Made by a program: the position numbers and the translations under genes
Shown here: piece by piece, positions 1 through 7,926 of the stretch
Layout: the number at the start of each line of letters is the position of its first letter
Position numbering within the stretch: the stretch's first letter is position 1
Assembly: GCA_009668925.1 (NCBI GenBank)
Contig: SBEK01000062.1
Coordinates: forward strand, 1-17,534
From: Deltaproteobacteria bacterium
GTDB lineage: Bacteria > Desulfobacterota > Syntrophia > Syntrophales > Smithellaceae
Direction of reading: 5' to 3'
Length of the DNA stretch: 17,534 nt
Notes under the pieces: model-generated
What the model was told of the DNA's origin: nothing
What the model saw: only the letters and a program-made list of their open reading frames with translations
Database searches by the model: none

Positions 1-31
1 GTCATGATGCTGTATGAATACGACAAATCCG

Positions 32-1390
32 CTATGACGACTGGCCGTCCGGACGAGCCAGATTCTCAAAAGTCGTGAACTTATCCAGAAAGGCAAGTGT
101 CACGGATCCCGTGGGACCATTGCGCTGTTTGCCGATAATGATTTCGGCAACGCCTTTATCCGGGTTGTCATCGCTTTTGTTGTATACTTCATCCCGGTAG
201 ATAAAAGCAATAACGTCCGCGTCCTGTTCGATGGCGCCCGACTCGCGCAAGTCCGCCATTTGCGGACGGCGATTGGGACGGTCTTCCACTTTCCGGTTGA
301 GCTGGGACAGAGCAATGACCGGCACTTTGAGTTCTTTGGCCAGCGCCTTCAGCGATCGGCTGATTTCCGATATTTCCTGTTCGCGGGAATTCGTATACCC
401 GCCGGCCCGCATCAACTGGATATAGTCTACGACGACCAGGCCCAGGCCCTGATCAGCCTTCAAACGGCGGGACTTGGCCTTCATTTCCAAAACGGAAATC
501 GCGGGGGTGTCATCGATGTAGAGCGGGGCCTCCGAGAGCCGGCCCGCCGCCGTCGTCAGTTTCGGCCAGTCGGTTTCTCCGAGGAACCCTTTGCGCAGGC
601 GCTGCGAATCAACTCTGGCTTCAGAGGCGAGCATTCGGAAAGCCAGCTGCTCTTTGGACATTTCGAGCGAAAAGATCGCCACAGGCGTCTGCGTCTCGAG
701 TGCGGCGTGCTGCGCGATGTTCAGAGCAAAGGCGGTTTTACCCATGCTCGGGCGGCCGGCGATGATAATGAGGTCGGAATTTTGCAGTCCGGAGGTCATG
801 TCGTCGATTCTGTCGAATCCGGTGGCCACGCCGGTGATGAGTTCCTTGCGGGTAAAAAGATCTTCGATGGCCCGGAAGCTTTCCCGGACGATGTCCTTGA
901 TCGGATAAAAGGAGGGCCGCACCTTATTTTCGGAAATTTCAAAAATACTGTGCTCGGCTTTATCCAGCACCTGGTCGACATCCGAACCGGTCTCATAGCA
1001 GCTGTTGATGATTTCGGTGGCCGATCCGATGAGCCCGCGCAGAATCGCTTTTTCCTTGACGATCTTCGAATAGTTGGCGACGTTCGCGGCCGACGGGACG
1101 TTGTCCACCAGCGATGCAAGGTAAGCCGTGCCGCCTATCGAATCCAGAAGCTGCTTGTCTTTCAGGGCATTGCTGAGCGTAATCAGATCAACAGGCTCAT
1201 TTCTGTCGGAAAGCTCCACGATCACGGAAAAGATTTTCCGGTGCGCTTCATTGTAAAAATCGCCCTTGTTGATGATTTCGAGCGCCGCGTTGATGGAGCC
1301 GTTTTCCAGCAGAATGCTTCCCAGAATGGACTGCTCCGCTTCGACGTTCTGCGGGGGAAGTTTATATAAGGACGGATCGATGTCTTTCAT
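32..1390 (-). CDS. dnaB: replicative DNA helicase DnaB
   Basis: Hexameric 5'-3' replicative helicase that unwinds DNA ahead of the replisome and contacts primase. The 452-residue length is normal. The N-terminal DnaB domain opens with PPQNVEAEQSILGSIL (about residues 12-27). The RecA-like ATPase domain starts near residue 184. Walker A is GRPSMGKT at residues 212-219 (K218), followed by a Walker B-type VVVDYIQLM and a downstream QLNRKVEDRPNRRPQMADLRESG stretch typical of DnaB. No intein interrupts the ATPase domain. The ATG overlaps the rplI stop codon in an ATGA arrangement, so it is probably translationally coupled as the last visible gene of the ribosomal-protein operon. Identification is secure by motif content and context. 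Confidence 0.97.
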   Translation of the reverse strand: MKDIDPSLYKLPPQNVEAEQSILGSILLENGSINAALEIINKGDFYNEAHRKIFSVIVELSDRNEPVDLITLSNALKDKQLLDSIGGTAYLASLVDNVPSAANVANYSKIVKEKAILRGLIGSATEIINSCYETGSDVDQVLDKAEHSIFEISENKVRPSFYPIKDIVRESFRAIEDLFTRKELITGVATGFDRIDDMTSGLQNSDLIIIAGRPSMGKTAFALNIAQHAALETQTPVAIFSLEMSKEQLAFRMLASEARVDSQRLRKGFLGETDWPKLTTAAGRLSEAPLYIDDTPAISVLEMKAKSRRLKADQGLGLVVVDYIQLMRAGGYTNSREQEISEISRSLKALAKELKVPVIALSQLNRKVEDRPNRRPQMADLRESGAIEQDADVIAFIYRDEVYNKSDDNPDKGVAEIIIGKQRNGPTGSVTLAFLDKFTTFENLARPDGQSS

Positions 1391-1836
1391 GATTCTTCGC
1401 CGACGACATTCACTTTCAGTTCCGTATCTACACCCGTGGCCAGCTTGACCCTTACTTTAAATTCTCCCAGCGATTTGATCTGCTCATCATGGACAATCAT
1501 TTTGCGGTCGATGTCGAAGCCCATTTCCTTAAGAGCGGTTTCAATATCTTTAGAGGTGACCGAACCGAAGATTTTGTGCTGATCGCCCACTTTGCGCGAT
1601 AAAGTGACTGTAATGCCGGCCAGGCGTGCCGCCAGATCCTGGGCATGGCTTTTTTCCTTCTGAGCTTTTTGCAGGATGCTCTTTTTTTCGATGTCAAAAG
1701 CTTTAATGTTTTTATCGTCCGCCTCGATAGCCAGCCCTTTGGGAATAAGCAGGTTGCGGGCGTAACCGTCATTGACTTTAACCAAATCGCCGGCTTTGCC
1801 TAAAGAAGGTACGTTTTGCTTCAAAATAACCTTCAT
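1387..1836 (-). CDS. rplI: 50S ribosomal protein L9
   Basis: L9 binds 23S rRNA near the base of the L1 stalk and extends outwards from the large subunit. The 149-residue length is typical. The N-terminal domain carries the family signature GDLVKVNDGYARNLLIPKGLA (about residues 16-36). A charged connecting helix follows (DKNIKAFDIEKKSILQKAQKEK), then the C-terminal domain (KIFGSVTSKDIETAL). A ribosome-binding site is visible before the ATG (AGGAGGTTTCCC on the minus strand). It lies 33 bp after the DUF2232 gene and overlaps the dnaB start by 4 nt, consistent with one transcript. Confidence 0.97.
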   Translation of the reverse strand: MKVILKQNVPSLGKAGDLVKVNDGYARNLLIPKGLAIEADDKNIKAFDIEKKSILQKAQKEKSHAQDLAARLAGITVTLSRKVGDQHKIFGSVTSKDIETALKEMGFDIDRKMIVHDEQIKSLGEFKVRVKLATGVDTELKVNVVGEES

Positions 1837-1869
1837 GGGAAACCTCCTGTATGCAGTAAATGATGTATA

Positions 1870-2832
1870 TTAGTTTGTCGCCTGATCTTTCCGGAAGTAT
1901 TTACGAAAATCAATCCAAATATCGAAGAACCCCACTGCCGCTATTGCTATCATAAGAATTTGCTGAATCGCAATTAAAAAATAAGTGAGCCAGCGGAAAA
2001 ACATGGAGATGTTTCTGCTCTGAAAAAAGAAACTAACAATAGCAAGGCCTTGCAGCAGATAAACGAAGGATGCCATTAAGAGAAGGTTGATGCCGATGGA
2101 TCTGGCGTAAGTCTGCGGGATGAAGCATAATCCTGCGCCCGCAAGAAAAAACCACACCAGCCAGCCGGGCGCCTTCCATTCGGACATCCGGGATAATGCC
2201 GCCGCGGCAATGCCGGCTTTGCGCAGCACTCTGTTGCCGATCAACAGGTTGATCCAAATGGTAAATAATGCCGCGATGACGCATACAGCCGGAAAGATTC
2301 CGGTAAACAGTTGAACGATTTCCGGCTTGCTCTCTTTAAGTGATTTTATTTCGCCGGGGTCCAGAGGCAATCGGCCGTAAAGCTTTATGTTCATGTCCAC
2401 GGCTTCCGCGATGTGCTTCCCGACGAGCTGCCAGGGGCTGATGGAAAGCTGGATCGCGCCGTATATGAAATAAAAGGCAATGGCGGCCCCGATGGCCAGA
2501 GAAGGCACGAGAATAATGGCGTTGATTGAGTAATTTTTTACCGCCGCCCGGGTCATCAGGACTCCGGCCAGCCCCATCGCCGCCAGGGTAACGACGGGCA
2601 GGACGTCGTGCATCAACGAAAGGATGATCGCCGTAATGCACAGCGCGGAAAGCAGGGCAATCAGCGTTTTCATCGGATCATTGATCATGCCCAGCAAAAA
2701 CACAACGAGCGGCAGCGCGGCAAGAAAGATCAAACCGACAAAGGGAAGCAGAGAGGCGGCCAGAAAGAAGGTAATGATGAGCAACAGCCTGATAAACGGG
2801 CTCTTTGCGGAGAATGCGTTAAAAATTGCCAA
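1870..2832 (-). CDS. DUF2232 (YybS-like) integral membrane protein
   Basis: A polytopic membrane protein of 320 residues with about eight hydrophobic segments. These include the N-terminal FIRLLLIITFFLAASLLPFVG, repeated pairs through residues 40-130, and a C-terminal FFDIWIDFRKYFRK tail. The length, topology and position between rpsR and rplI match the DUF2232/YybS family found in this operon in many Desulfobacterota and Firmicutes; the family assignment is from context and hydropathy. Its function is unknown. The only plausible start in the open frame is TTG at 2830-2832, with a weak AAGG about 8 nt upstream, suggesting low translation relative to the ribosomal genes. The preceding 216-bp gap holds a terminator-like hairpin. 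Confidence 0.8.
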   Translation of the reverse strand: MAIFNAFSAKSPFIRLLLIITFFLAASLLPFVGLIFLAALPLVVFLLGMINDPMKTLIALLSALCITAIILSLMHDVLPVVTLAAMGLAGVLMTRAAVKNYSINAIILVPSLAIGAAIAFYFIYGAIQLSISPWQLVGKHIAEAVDMNIKLYGRLPLDPGEIKSLKESKPEIVQLFTGIFPAVCVIAALFTIWINLLIGNRVLRKAGIAAAALSRMSEWKAPGWLVWFFLAGAGLCFIPQTYARSIGINLLLMASFVYLLQGLAIVSFFFQSRNISMFFRWLTYFLIAIQQILMIAIAAVGFFDIWIDFRKYFRKDQATN

Positions 2833-2987
2833 GAAAGATACCTTGCGTTGAAAATAGATAATGGATTGGATCCTGCCCGGGCACGGCGAGCATTAATCCT
2901 CTGTCGCTTGCCGCGCTATCATGACGTTCATTTCCTGCCTCGGCAGTTTGGTGTGAGGTTGCCGGTTTCATTTATACGTGCGTGGAT

Positions 2988-3034
2988 AAAACCAAAACCG
3001 GCCGGTTTTCATCCGCTGGGACAAAACCGGCCGG
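2988..3034 (-). terminator. Rho-independent terminator or attenuator after rpsR
   Basis: Read on the minus strand, CCGGCCGGTTTT pairs perfectly with AAAACCGGCCGG (12 bp, loop of about 13 nt). It is followed at once by TTTTGGTTTT. This is a classical intrinsic terminator shape, 15 bp after the rpsR stop codon. Because the same-strand DUF2232, rplI and dnaB genes follow, it may act as a partial terminator separating high-level rpsF-rpsR expression from the rest. Confidence 0.75.
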
Positions 3035-3048
3035 GCTTACGAAAAGAT

Positions 3049-3318
3049 CTAGCGGCCTTCGGCAGTGACAAAAGGCATGATGGCGATGGTGCGGGCTCTT
3101 TTAATGGCCACAGTCAGTTCTCTTTGATGATACGCGCAGTTCCCGGTAATTCTTCGGGGCATGATTTTACCGCGCTCCGTGACAAAGTTATTGAGAATGA
3201 CCGGGTTTTTGTAATCAATTTTAATATTGGAGTCCGTGCAGAAGCGGCAGAATTTCTTTCTGTGGAAAAACTTCTTCTGGGGCGGACGTGAGGGTCTTTC
3301 ACCGTTCGTAATAGCCAT
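3049..3318 (-). CDS. rpsR: 30S ribosomal protein S18
   Basis: S18 forms a heterodimer with S6 on the small-subunit platform. The 89-residue protein has the family core [54 protein letters not shown]. It keeps the Cys pair (CRFC) near residues 24-27 of zinc-capable S18 versions, plus a Cys and a His in GNCAYH. The start is a good ATG with AAGGAG inside the end of rpsF, and only 2 nt separate the two genes, so the products of a known heterodimer are translationally linked. Zinc binding is an inference only. Confidence 0.97.
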   Translation of the reverse strand: MAITNGERPSRPPQKKFFHRKKFCRFCTDSNIKIDYKNPVILNNFVTERGKIMPRRITGNCAYHQRELTVAIKRARTIAIMPFVTAEGR

Positions 3319-3320
3319 GG

Positions 3321-3791
3321 TTATTCTCCTTTCGGGGTATTTTCTTCGCGAGTGATGGTCTTTCTGAACGTCGGCCTGCCCTGTCTCGCGTCGCCGGCCG
3401 GCTTTTCATCCCGGTTGGCTGTCTGGTTGTCTGTTTCAATGCGGATCTGGGTTCGCTTCACTTCGGCGGCGGCAACTTCAGCCTCCATCCCCTCACGGGT
3501 TACGGCGCCCTCTTTGGTCACGGTCATGAATTTCAAAATCCGGTCGTCGATTTTGAAATTTCTTTCCATTTCGGCCACGATGGAACCGTCACCGGCGTAG
3601 TCGATGAAAAAATAGAACCCGTCTTTTTGTTTGTTGATTTCGTAAGCCAGCCGCCGTTTGCCCCATTTTTCGGCTTTGGCGATGACCCCTTTACGGTCGG
3701 TGATGATGTTGGAAGACCGGTCCATAATAGCGGTTAAGTCTTCTTCCGGAACATCCGTTTTGACAATAGCGATAACTTCGTATCTTTTCAA
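3321..3791 (-). CDS. rpsF: 30S ribosomal protein S6
   Basis: S6 is the partner of S18 on the 30S platform. The N-terminal RRM-like fold is clear: [14 protein letters not shown], then [24 protein letters not shown], then [17 protein letters not shown]. At 156 residues it is longer than most S6 proteins. The last 55 or so residues form a charged, low-complexity tail (rich in E, R, K, T), as in other S6 proteins with C-terminal extensions. The start codon is TTG (3789-3791 on the complement), fixed by a strong AGGAGG five nt upstream and by the conserved N-terminal sequence. It is first gene of the operon. Confidence 0.96.
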   Translation of the reverse strand: MKRYEVIAIVKTDVPEEDLTAIMDRSSNIITDRKGVIAKAEKWGKRRLAYEINKQKDGFYFFIDYAGDGSIVAEMERNFKIDDRILKFMTVTKEGAVTREGMEAEVAAAEVKRTQIRIETDNQTANRDEKPAGDARQGRPTFRKTITREENTPKGE

Positions 3792-3814
3792 AATTTCCTC
3801 CTTTCGGCTCTAAA

Positions 3815-3836
3815 GCCCCTGATTTATTTCAGGAGC
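3815..3836 (-). promoter_or_regulatory. hairpin in the rpsF leader
   Basis: On the minus strand GCTCCTGA pairs with TCAGGGGC (8 bp including one wobble pair) around a 6-nt AATAAA loop. It ends about 24 nt upstream of the rpsF TTG, close to the ribosome-binding site. S6:S18 complexes are known to autoregulate by binding leader RNA in other bacteria. Whether this hairpin matches that motif cannot be settled by eye; there is no poly-T tract, so a terminator is unlikely. Confidence 0.4.
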
Positions 3837-3868
3837 AAGGGGAGTCCTTATTCGTAGTGTTGACGCCT

Positions 3869-3895
3869 TCTATACCAGGATCATTGGAAAATCAA
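3869..3895 (-). promoter_or_regulatory. sigma70-type promoter for the rpsF operon
   Basis: On the minus strand TTGATT (3890-3895) and an extended -10 TGG-TATAGA (hexamer 3869-3874) are 15 bp apart. The short spacer is offset by the TGn extension. Transcription would start about 70 nt before the rpsF TTG. It is the best promoter-like match in the 252-bp divergent gap. Confidence 0.55.
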
Positions 3896-3904
3896 GGGTT
3901 AAAT

Positions 3905-3933
3905 TTGCCGTGAATCGGGAAAGAGATTTTAAA
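3905..3933 (+). promoter_or_regulatory. possible promoter for the PLC-like gene
   Basis: TTGCCG (3905-3910) and TTTAAA (3928-3933) are separated by 17 bp on the plus strand, about 110 bp before the ATG at 4044. The -10 match is modest, so this is a weak prediction. Confidence 0.3.
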
Positions 3934-4043
3934 AGTCCGCAATTTAGTGTATCGTTTCCCAGCCTTTTCCCGGCGGAACTCTTTCGCCTGATATCCGCTG
4001 GAAAAAAAAGCAGAAATACCTCCGCGTTTGATAAGGATTAGAT

Positions 4044-5141
4044 ATGCCGAAGCATGATCTTCACACCGACCCCAACCTCGCCTCGGCCTGGGCGCCCTGG
4101 TTTGCCCACGAGTACATTACCTATTACACCGTCGGAGTCATTGAAGAACTGATGGCTCTTGCGCCCGTTCCGGTTACGGCCAATCCCCGATATGGCGGGA
4201 GCCAATGGCCGATTGGTCCCCGGCATGTCGACATTTACAAAGAAAGCTATCAGGAGCGCCGGCAGCTGGACCCGTTCACAGCCTTTGACCACAAAAAACG
4301 AAATGGCGATTTCGCTCACGTCGTTATGCCGGGAAAAGCCATCGAGCCCTGGAAACTGCTGGTTCTTTACAGCACCGAACCAGATTATTACGTGGACGAA
4401 GACCTGCTCCTGCATAAGAATCAAAAAATGGCCGGCGGATCGCGCGGCTGGCGACACATGCATTTCCGGATGCTCGGAAGCACCTATGGCATCGCGCCGC
4501 AATCGTTCCGGGTCCACAAAGACCTGGCCGCGCTTGCGTTTGAAAATGGCAACCCCTACTGGGGCTGGCGCTATCTGACGCGGGCGGGCCACTATCTTGC
4601 GGATTTGGGCGCGCCTTTTCATGTGAAGGTCATGCCCGGCTTTTTTCTGCTTAGCAACCTTCTGAACAGGAGCAAGATTTTCCGGACCGCATCCACCCTG
4701 CACCAAAGCTACGAGATTTATGTCGAACGGCGTTTCCGGGAGGGGCTTGATGCTTTCGGTCTGGCCCTGCAAAAGGGGGCGAGGGAAGGCCGGGCGTCGG
4801 GACTGCCAATAGCGGGTCAGCTGCCGGGCTACATCGAGCGGGCGAGAAAGAGGCACAATGCGCTATTCTACTATCTGTATGATCAGTTCGGCGCGGAATT
4901 GATGGACGCCTTCTGGCAAACGAATGAGAGCCATCAAATCGATGCGGCCGTCCAGAACAATAAATGCTTTGCCGACGCGGCCGGCGTGATCTTCAGCGAA
5001 GCCAATCGCGCCCGGCTGGATTTTCTGGACAGGGTCACCATTCTCCAGTTGACGGATGTCGGCCGGATGCTGGGCGGATTGTTCGCCGGTTTTGCGCTCC
5101 GGGAGGGCCGCGGCCCAAGCGCCGCACCGGCCGGCGCCTGA
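4044..5141 (+). CDS. zinc-dependent phospholipase C-like protein
   Basis: A 365-residue protein whose histidine and acid pattern resembles the zinc-dependent phospholipase C / S1-P1 nuclease fold. Visible elements in order are: H22 in a WFAHEYI segment; H138-M-H140-F141 in GWRHMHF; H183-x3-D187-x5-H193 in GHYLADLGAPFH; and H220-x3-E224 in LHQSYE. The H-x3-D-x5-H and H-x3-E spacings equal those of the tri-zinc site of Bacillus cereus phospholipase C (H118, D122, H128; H142, E146). No signal peptide or membrane anchor is evident, which is odd for this mostly secreted family. The start ATG has AAGGA 8 nt upstream. The substrate cannot be deduced; a phosphoesterase acting on lipids or nucleic acids is the family-level inference. 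It stands alone, divergent from rpsF and convergent with the aldolase gene. Confidence 0.6.
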   Translation: MPKHDLHTDPNLASAWAPWFAHEYITYYTVGVIEELMALAPVPVTANPRYGGSQWPIGPRHVDIYKESYQERRQLDPFTAFDHKKRNGDFAHVVMPGKAIEPWKLLVLYSTEPDYYVDEDLLLHKNQKMAGGSRGWRHMHFRMLGSTYGIAPQSFRVHKDLAALAFENGNPYWGWRYLTRAGHYLADLGAPFHVKVMPGFFLLSNLLNRSKIFRTASTLHQSYEIYVERRFREGLDAFGLALQKGAREGRASGLPIAGQLPGYIERARKRHNALFYYLYDQFGAELMDAFWQTNESHQIDAAVQNNKCFADAAGVIFSEANRARLDFLDRVTILQLTDVGRMLGGLFAGFALREGRGPSAAPAGA

Positions 5142-5172
5142 AGTATTGCTGCAACATTGTGAGGATCAGAGT

Positions 5173-5237
5173 GGTGGTATTAATCTCAAGTATCCGTCAA
5201 CTTAAGAGATCGCCGCGGACTTCGTGTTCGCAATGAC
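5173..5237. repeat. degenerate REP-like palindromic element
   Basis: GTGGTATTAATCTC followed after a short spacer by GAGATCGCCGCGG and TTCGCAATGAC. The TCGCAATGAC end and the ATCTC/GAGAT pair are shared with the element at 9467-9578. The form resembles widespread bacterial intergenic repeats of the GTCATTGCGA...GCAATCTC type. It lies between two convergent genes. Confidence 0.5.
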
Positions 5238-5293
5238 CGAAAGAGGACCAAGAATTGCCGCGCCTCGTGCCTCAGTAACCCCCGTGCCGGACG

Positions 5294-5962
5294 CTATTTT
5301 GCCGGAGGATTTTCCCGGCGCTTCGCCTCGGCATAGACGATGGCGGCGGCCGGCAGCGTGCTGACCGGCTGTCCGGTGGAAAGCGCCATCCAGTAAATAT
5401 GCGCGACCTTTTCCAGAAGCTCGGCATTGTGCATCGCCCGGTCGAGATCGGCTCCCAGGGCCAGGATGCCGTGGTTCTGGATAATATACGCGCCGGCGTC
5501 GTCGGCGAGGCGGGCGGCCACGTTGGCGGCCAGTTCCGGACTTCCCGAAAGAGCATAGGGGATGACGTTAATGGTGGAGCCGAGCGTCCAGGCCACTTCA
5601 TCAAATAAAGCGGGAATCGGCAGATTCAGAACGGCGAAAACGCTGGCGTACGGCTGGTGGGTATGGACCACGGCGTTCACGTCACTTCTTTGGCGGTAAA
5701 TAACGCCGTGCATCGCGGATTCCATGGAGGGTCTGCGGCCGGGTTTAACATCAACGGGTGAGCCGTCCAGGCCGAGGATGCAAATGTCGTCCGTCGCCAT
5801 CTCCTGATACCTGACGGAGGACGGCGTGATGGCCATCGCCTGAGCGCCCGCGCGGACGGAGACATTTCCGCCGGAGCCTCTTTGCGAGCCGAAAAATCCC
5901 TGCGCGGAAAGCCAGAGACAGGCATCCAGGACTTCTTTCTTTTCTTTATCGTGCAGCGCCAT
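5294..5962 (-). CDS. class II aldolase/adducin family protein
   Basis: A 222-residue zinc-dependent class II aldolase of the fuculose-phosphate / rhamnulose-phosphate aldolase and ribulose-phosphate epimerase group. Phosphate-binding loops SGGNVSVR (residues 30-37) and ITPSS (45-49) are present. The catalytic acid is E81 in MESAMHGVIY. Zinc ligands are H100 and H102 (VVHTHQPYA) and H164 (IIQNHGILALG). The C-terminal helix (LDRAMHNAELLEKVAHIYW) is typical. The fold and chemistry class are secure, but the true substrate is not: no sugar kinase, isomerase or transporter gene is adjacent. The start ATG at 5960-5962 has only a weak ribosome-binding site; no better start is visible upstream in frame. 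Confidence 0.88.
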   Translation of the reverse strand: MALHDKEKKEVLDACLWLSAQGFFGSQRGSGGNVSVRAGAQAMAITPSSVRYQEMATDDICILGLDGSPVDVKPGRRPSMESAMHGVIYRQRSDVNAVVHTHQPYASVFAVLNLPIPALFDEVAWTLGSTINVIPYALSGSPELAANVAARLADDAGAYIIQNHGILALGADLDRAMHNAELLEKVAHIYWMALSTGQPVSTLPAAAIVYAEAKRRENPPAK

Positions 5963-6344
5963 CTTATGAAACCCCGTTTGTGGGAGCGAAGTCTTCCGGC
6001 ATTTGGCGGTCCTTTTCCCGACGTAAAGGCCAGGCCGCCGAATTCTTTGCTTGGGTAAGTATCACAGGCCGTCGCATAAGGCAATATTTCCGCATCACCG
6101 ATCCGGCTTAAGCCTACCGTTTTGCCGGGCTGCCGTATGCTGGTGAGCGATGGGCGTACGGGGCTTCCGCCCTGCCGGTTGTGTTTCGTGGATGCCCGGC
6201 CACGCGGGTTTTCCTGCCCTGATTGTCTCTTGATTATCCCGGGGAATGCGCATATTTTATTCAGGGAATTTGCGGTCGGAACCCGGTTTGCCGGATGCCA
6301 GTCCGCGGAAATGGTATTTGAAATCTCCAACCCAGGGACATGCA
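5963..6344. other. 382-bp divergent intergenic region
   Basis: Lies between the divergent aldolase and first paralogue genes. It holds a good promoter for the plus-strand gene (6230-6258) and, on the minus strand at about 5989-6111, a stretch whose translation vaguely recalls a RidA/YjgF core (FTSGKGPPNAGRL) but lacks a proper gene structure. No RNA gene or known riboswitch could be recognised. Confidence 0.5.
6230..6258 (+). promoter_or_regulatory. sigma70-type promoter for the first paralogue
   Basis: TTGATT (6230-6235) and TATTTT (6253-6258) are separated by exactly 17 bp. Transcription would begin near 6265, about 80 nt ahead of the ATG at 6345. Confidence 0.5.
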
Positions 6345-7673
6345 ATGGCTTCTTTTCGCCTGATCATTATCGTTGTCACCGCCTGCTGGCTTGGGGCGTC
6401 TTCTGCCTTTTGCGGCGATCTTCGTGAGTCTGATGCCCAGGTGTGGCAGGTGGGCGAACGCCGATGGACGCTTCAGGAGGAAGAAAAATACAGCAAGTGG
6501 ATAGAAGCCAATATTACGGAAGAATTTTTCATGCGCCATAATATTCGCGTGGACTGCGCCGATGTGCCCTATGCGCTGCGCTGGATTTACGCGCGCATCG
6601 CGCATCTGCCGGCGGCGGCCAGCCCTTTTAACAGTCCGTTGATCGGACACTGGTCGAAAGACTGGTCTCATCTTCCGACAGCCGCCAGTTGGGACAAGGA
6701 CCGCCGTTTTCGGGCCGCGCTCACTTTTGTGCTGTCGCGAACGTCGACCAGAAGCCTTCCCGCGGATACCTATCCCATTCGAATTGCCGCGGATTCCGTG
6801 AACGCCGGGAGCGTTTTTCTGGCTGCGGAAGATCACGCGGGCATTGTTATCCGGATCGTGCTGGACGGAAGCACAACACATCCGGTGCAGACTCTGGAAG
6901 CGGGTTCGCCGGCAAGGCTCCAGAGGCTGCATCTGAGAAACCTCATCATGCCGGACCCCGGGGGCGACGAAATCTCCGGCTTGCTCAAATTCCGCTGGCC
7001 GGTCCGGACGGGGCAAACGTGGCGTTATCTTCCCGAGAAGGAACATCCGTTTTATTCCGAAGAGCAGTATGCCCCCGCTTTCACCACGGGGTATATCGAT
7101 TATCTCCAGGCCATCGCCAGGCGGATCGATCCGCGAGTCTACGATCCTGATGAAAAGGTGGAAAAAATTATCAAAACCCTTACGCGGCGGTTGAGCCAAA
7201 GGATACCGGTCGTCCTCGAAGGTCATAAGAAATGTCACGAAATCCGCTGTCCGGAGGGGTCGCGTTTTTGGGAAATCTACTCAACGCCGGGCCGCGATGA
7301 GTTTATCGCCGTCGTCGTGGCTTTTCTCGATGAAATGATCAGCGAGAATCGCCTGGACCGCGCCGCCATTCTGGACAAAATGGCGCAGATTCGGTTGGAG
7401 ATTAGCCCCGGGCGGTTTGTGACGCTCAAGTATGTATTCGAGAATTTCCAGTGGCTGTCTTCCAATCCCGAGGACTCGATTGAAGCCCGCTGGGGATTGG
7501 ACAAATGCGGCATGGTCGCGGTCCAAACGAAGAGCGCCCGGGAATCCATCTCCTTTATTCAAAAAACGTACGGCAAAAAGGATCCCGTTTTCGCGGAACG
7601 CTCCATTTGGACGCAGCAGAAAATCATCGATGCGATGATTGGAGAAAGTATAAAAAACAACTGCACGGAATAG
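6345..7673 (+). CDS. exported NlpC/P60-like protein, paralogue 1
   Basis: A 442-residue protein with no family I can name with certainty. The chosen ATG follows AGGGA by about 7 nt and starts a clear signal peptide (hydrophobic residues 5-20, likely cleavage after an ASSAFC-G region), so it should be periplasmic or outer-surface. A papain-like arrangement is visible: C71 in RVDCADVPYALRWIYA, then H164 in VFLAAEDHAGIVIRIV, then HPVQTLEAG. This resembles NlpC/P60 or related cysteine peptidases (D-C..., then H-x-GI, then a polar residue), which often cut peptidoglycan peptides; that function is an inference. The C-terminal half has KKCHEIRCPEG, LDKCG and a terminal NNC, possibly forming disulfides. 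It aligns without gaps to the next gene (about 69% identity over residues 31-170, counted by eye). Confidence 0.8.
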   Translation: MASFRLIIIVVTACWLGASSAFCGDLRESDAQVWQVGERRWTLQEEEKYSKWIEANITEEFFMRHNIRVDCADVPYALRWIYARIAHLPAAASPFNSPLIGHWSKDWSHLPTAASWDKDRRFRAALTFVLSRTSTRSLPADTYPIRIAADSVNAGSVFLAAEDHAGIVIRIVLDGSTTHPVQTLEAGSPARLQRLHLRNLIMPDPGGDEISGLLKFRWPVRTGQTWRYLPEKEHPFYSEEQYAPAFTTGYIDYLQAIARRIDPRVYDPDEKVEKIIKTLTRRLSQRIPVVLEGHKKCHEIRCPEGSRFWEIYSTPGRDEFIAVVVAFLDEMISENRLDRAAILDKMAQIRLEISPGRFVTLKYVFENFQWLSSNPEDSIEARWGLDKCGMVAVQTKSARESISFIQKTYGKKDPVFAERSIWTQQKIIDAMIGESIKNNCTE

Positions 7674-7732
7674 CGCCTGAGCGATGTGAGGATAAGGAAC
7701 CTTTGCACAACCCGATACATTCAGCCCCCTTT

Positions 7733-7802
7733 GTCATACGGGCGCAGGCCGGTACCAGTATTCCCAAGCCTTTCCTGGATTCCGGCGTTCGCCGGAATGA
7801 CG
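7733..7802. repeat. REP-like paired palindromic repeat
   Basis: GTCATAC...GGCCGGTACCAG followed by CCTGGATTCCGGCG-TT-CGCCGGAATGACG. The second half is a perfect 9-bp hairpin, ATTCCGGCG (7779-7787) with CGCCGGAAT (7790-7798). The GTCAT...ATGAC ends make the whole an imperfect inverted pair. It resembles the CCTGGATTCC...GGAATGACG intergenic repeats common in proteobacterial genomes. Confidence 0.7.
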
Positions 7803-7926
7803 AGAAAAAGAGTTCTGCAAAGCTCTCGATAAATCTCCGGAAGGGGTTAAACTGTTTTTTATCAAAAGATGTTCCAGGCGCCGAATATGGGATTTTGTGA
7901 CGGACGTCATCGCCGGCGGGGAATTT

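Noticed and set aside
260..1369. Long open frame on the plus strand opposite dnaB
   Set aside because: It is antisense to an unmistakable dnaB and its translation is arginine-, histidine- and glycine-rich without domains, as expected of a shadow frame in GC-rich DNA.
4038..4856. Open frame opposite the PLC-like gene
   Set aside because: No ribosome-binding site and no recognisable motifs. The plus strand has the metal-site pattern and a good start.
6261..7238. Long minus-strand frame opposite the first paralogue
   Set aside because: The second paralogue gives a similar antisense frame, which simply mirrors the conserved sense protein. The sense frame has the signal peptide and motifs.
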